From Aquirhabdus sp. (GTDB lineage: Bacteria > Pseudomonadota > Gammaproteobacteria > Pseudomonadales > Moraxellaceae), in assembly GCA_030150595.1 (NCBI GenBank), contig JASLFQ010000165.1:1-7049 (forward strand): a stretch of 7,049 bases of DNA, read 5' to 3'. The translations under genes and the position numbers were made by a program. The notes beneath the pieces are model-generated. The model was not told where the DNA came from, ran no database searches, and saw only the letters and a program-made list of their open reading frames with translations. The first letter of the stretch is position 1; every line of letters begins with the position of its first letter. Shown in pieces: positions 6,482-7,049 of this stretch.

Positions 6482-7049
6482 ATGAGCAATTTGAACCTTG
6501 CCACTGAGAGTCGGTCTGTCGCGGAATTTACCGAGCAGGCTTACCTCAATTACGCCATGTACGTCATTATGGATCGTGCCTTACCGCACGTTGCTGATGG
6601 CTTGAAACCTGTACAGCGTCGTATTGTCTATGCGATGAGTGAGCTGGGACTGAAGAACTCTGGCAAACCGAAGAAGTCAGCGCGTACGGTCGGTGATGTC
6701 TTGGGTAAATATCATCCGCATGGTGATAGTGCGTGTTATGAAGCGATGGTGTTGATGGCGCAACCATTTAGCTATCGTTATCCATTGGTGGAAGGGCAAG
6801 GTAACTGGGGCTCGCCCGATGATCCAAAGTCCTTCGCCGCGATGCGTTATACCGAAGCAAAGTTGTCCGCGTATAGTGAATTGCTGTTGAATGAGCTTGG
6901 GCAGGGTACGACGGAGTGGCAGGATAACTTTGATGGTTCTCTGCAAGAACCCGTCACATTACCCGCACGCTTACCGAATATTTTGCTGAATGGTACGATG
7001 GGTATAGCGGTTGGTATGGCAACTGATATTCCGCCGCACAACTTGCGTG
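6482..7049 (+). CDS. parC: DNA topoisomerase IV subunit A (3'-partial)
   Basis: ParC is the DNA-cleaving subunit of topoisomerase IV and pairs with ParE encoded upstream. The window holds 189 codons of a protein usually near 740-750 residues, so most of it is missing. Visible are [30 protein letters not shown] and the winged-helix segment [19 protein letters not shown]. The active-site Tyr is Tyr123, preceded by Arg122, in AAMRYTE, followed by [12 protein letters not shown] and [15 protein letters not shown]. ParC rather than GyrA is supported by [19 protein letters not shown] and by the parE neighbour. Ser83 and Glu87, equivalent to E. coli Ser80 and Glu84, are the quinolone-susceptible residues. 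The ATG at 6482 has GGA 6 bases upstream and gives an N-terminus like Acinetobacter ParC. Confidence 0.97.
   Translation, partial: MSNLNLATESRSVAEFTEQAYLNYAMYVIMDRALPHVADGLKPVQRRIVYAMSELGLKNSGKPKKSARTVGDVLGKYHPHGDSACYEAMVLMAQPFSYRYPLVEGQGNWGSPDDPKSFAAMRYTEAKLSAYSELLLNELGQGTTEWQDNFDGSLQEPVTLPARLPNILLNGTMGIAVGMATDIPPHNLR

Overview
The window reads as chromosomal housekeeping DNA from a gammaproteobacterium, most likely Acinetobacter or another member of the Moraxellaceae. This rests on remembered protein similarity: ParC, ParE, AtpC and AtpD resemble Acinetobacter homologues closely, and the gene order yqiA-parE-(small gene)-parC fits gammaproteobacterial patterns. No search was run, so genus level is an inference. 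I see no insertion sequence, phage gene, CRISPR array, tRNA or rRNA.

Layout. (1) 1-1294: the end of the ATP synthase operon, with the C-terminal part of atpD (beta subunit, cut by the window edge) followed after 15 bases by atpC (epsilon subunit). A strong hairpin at 1307-1340 closes it. (2) 1441-2745, minus strand: a predicted alpha/beta-hydrolase of lipase/esterase type, convergent with atpC. A G/C-rich palindromic element lies between its stop codon and the shared terminator. (3) 2746-3124: an AT-rich divergent intergenic region of 379 bases with three copies of AAACATAT and a perfect TATAAT. (4) 3125-5652: yqiA (small esterase) then parE (topoisomerase IV subunit B, GTG start) with a likely parE promoter between them. 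(5) 5827-6375: an unusually acidic ankyrin-repeat protein, preceded by a 168-base gap after parE that is rich in inverted repeats. (6) 6482-7049: the N-terminal third or less of parC (topoisomerase IV subunit A), cut by the window end.

How the genes work together. AtpD and AtpC belong to the F1 sector of the ATP synthase: beta carries catalysis and epsilon is part of the rotor and regulates ATP hydrolysis. ParE and ParC form the A2B2 topoisomerase IV that unlinks daughter chromosomes. YqiA is a habitual neighbour of parE, but no functional link is evident. The ankyrin protein sits between the two topoisomerase IV subunit genes. Its job is unknown, and its strong negative charge makes it the most interesting unexplained item here.

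I did not find a clear novel system. The items most worth checking are the acidic ankyrin protein, the repeat-rich gaps on either side of yqiA-parE, and the palindromic element after the hydrolase gene.
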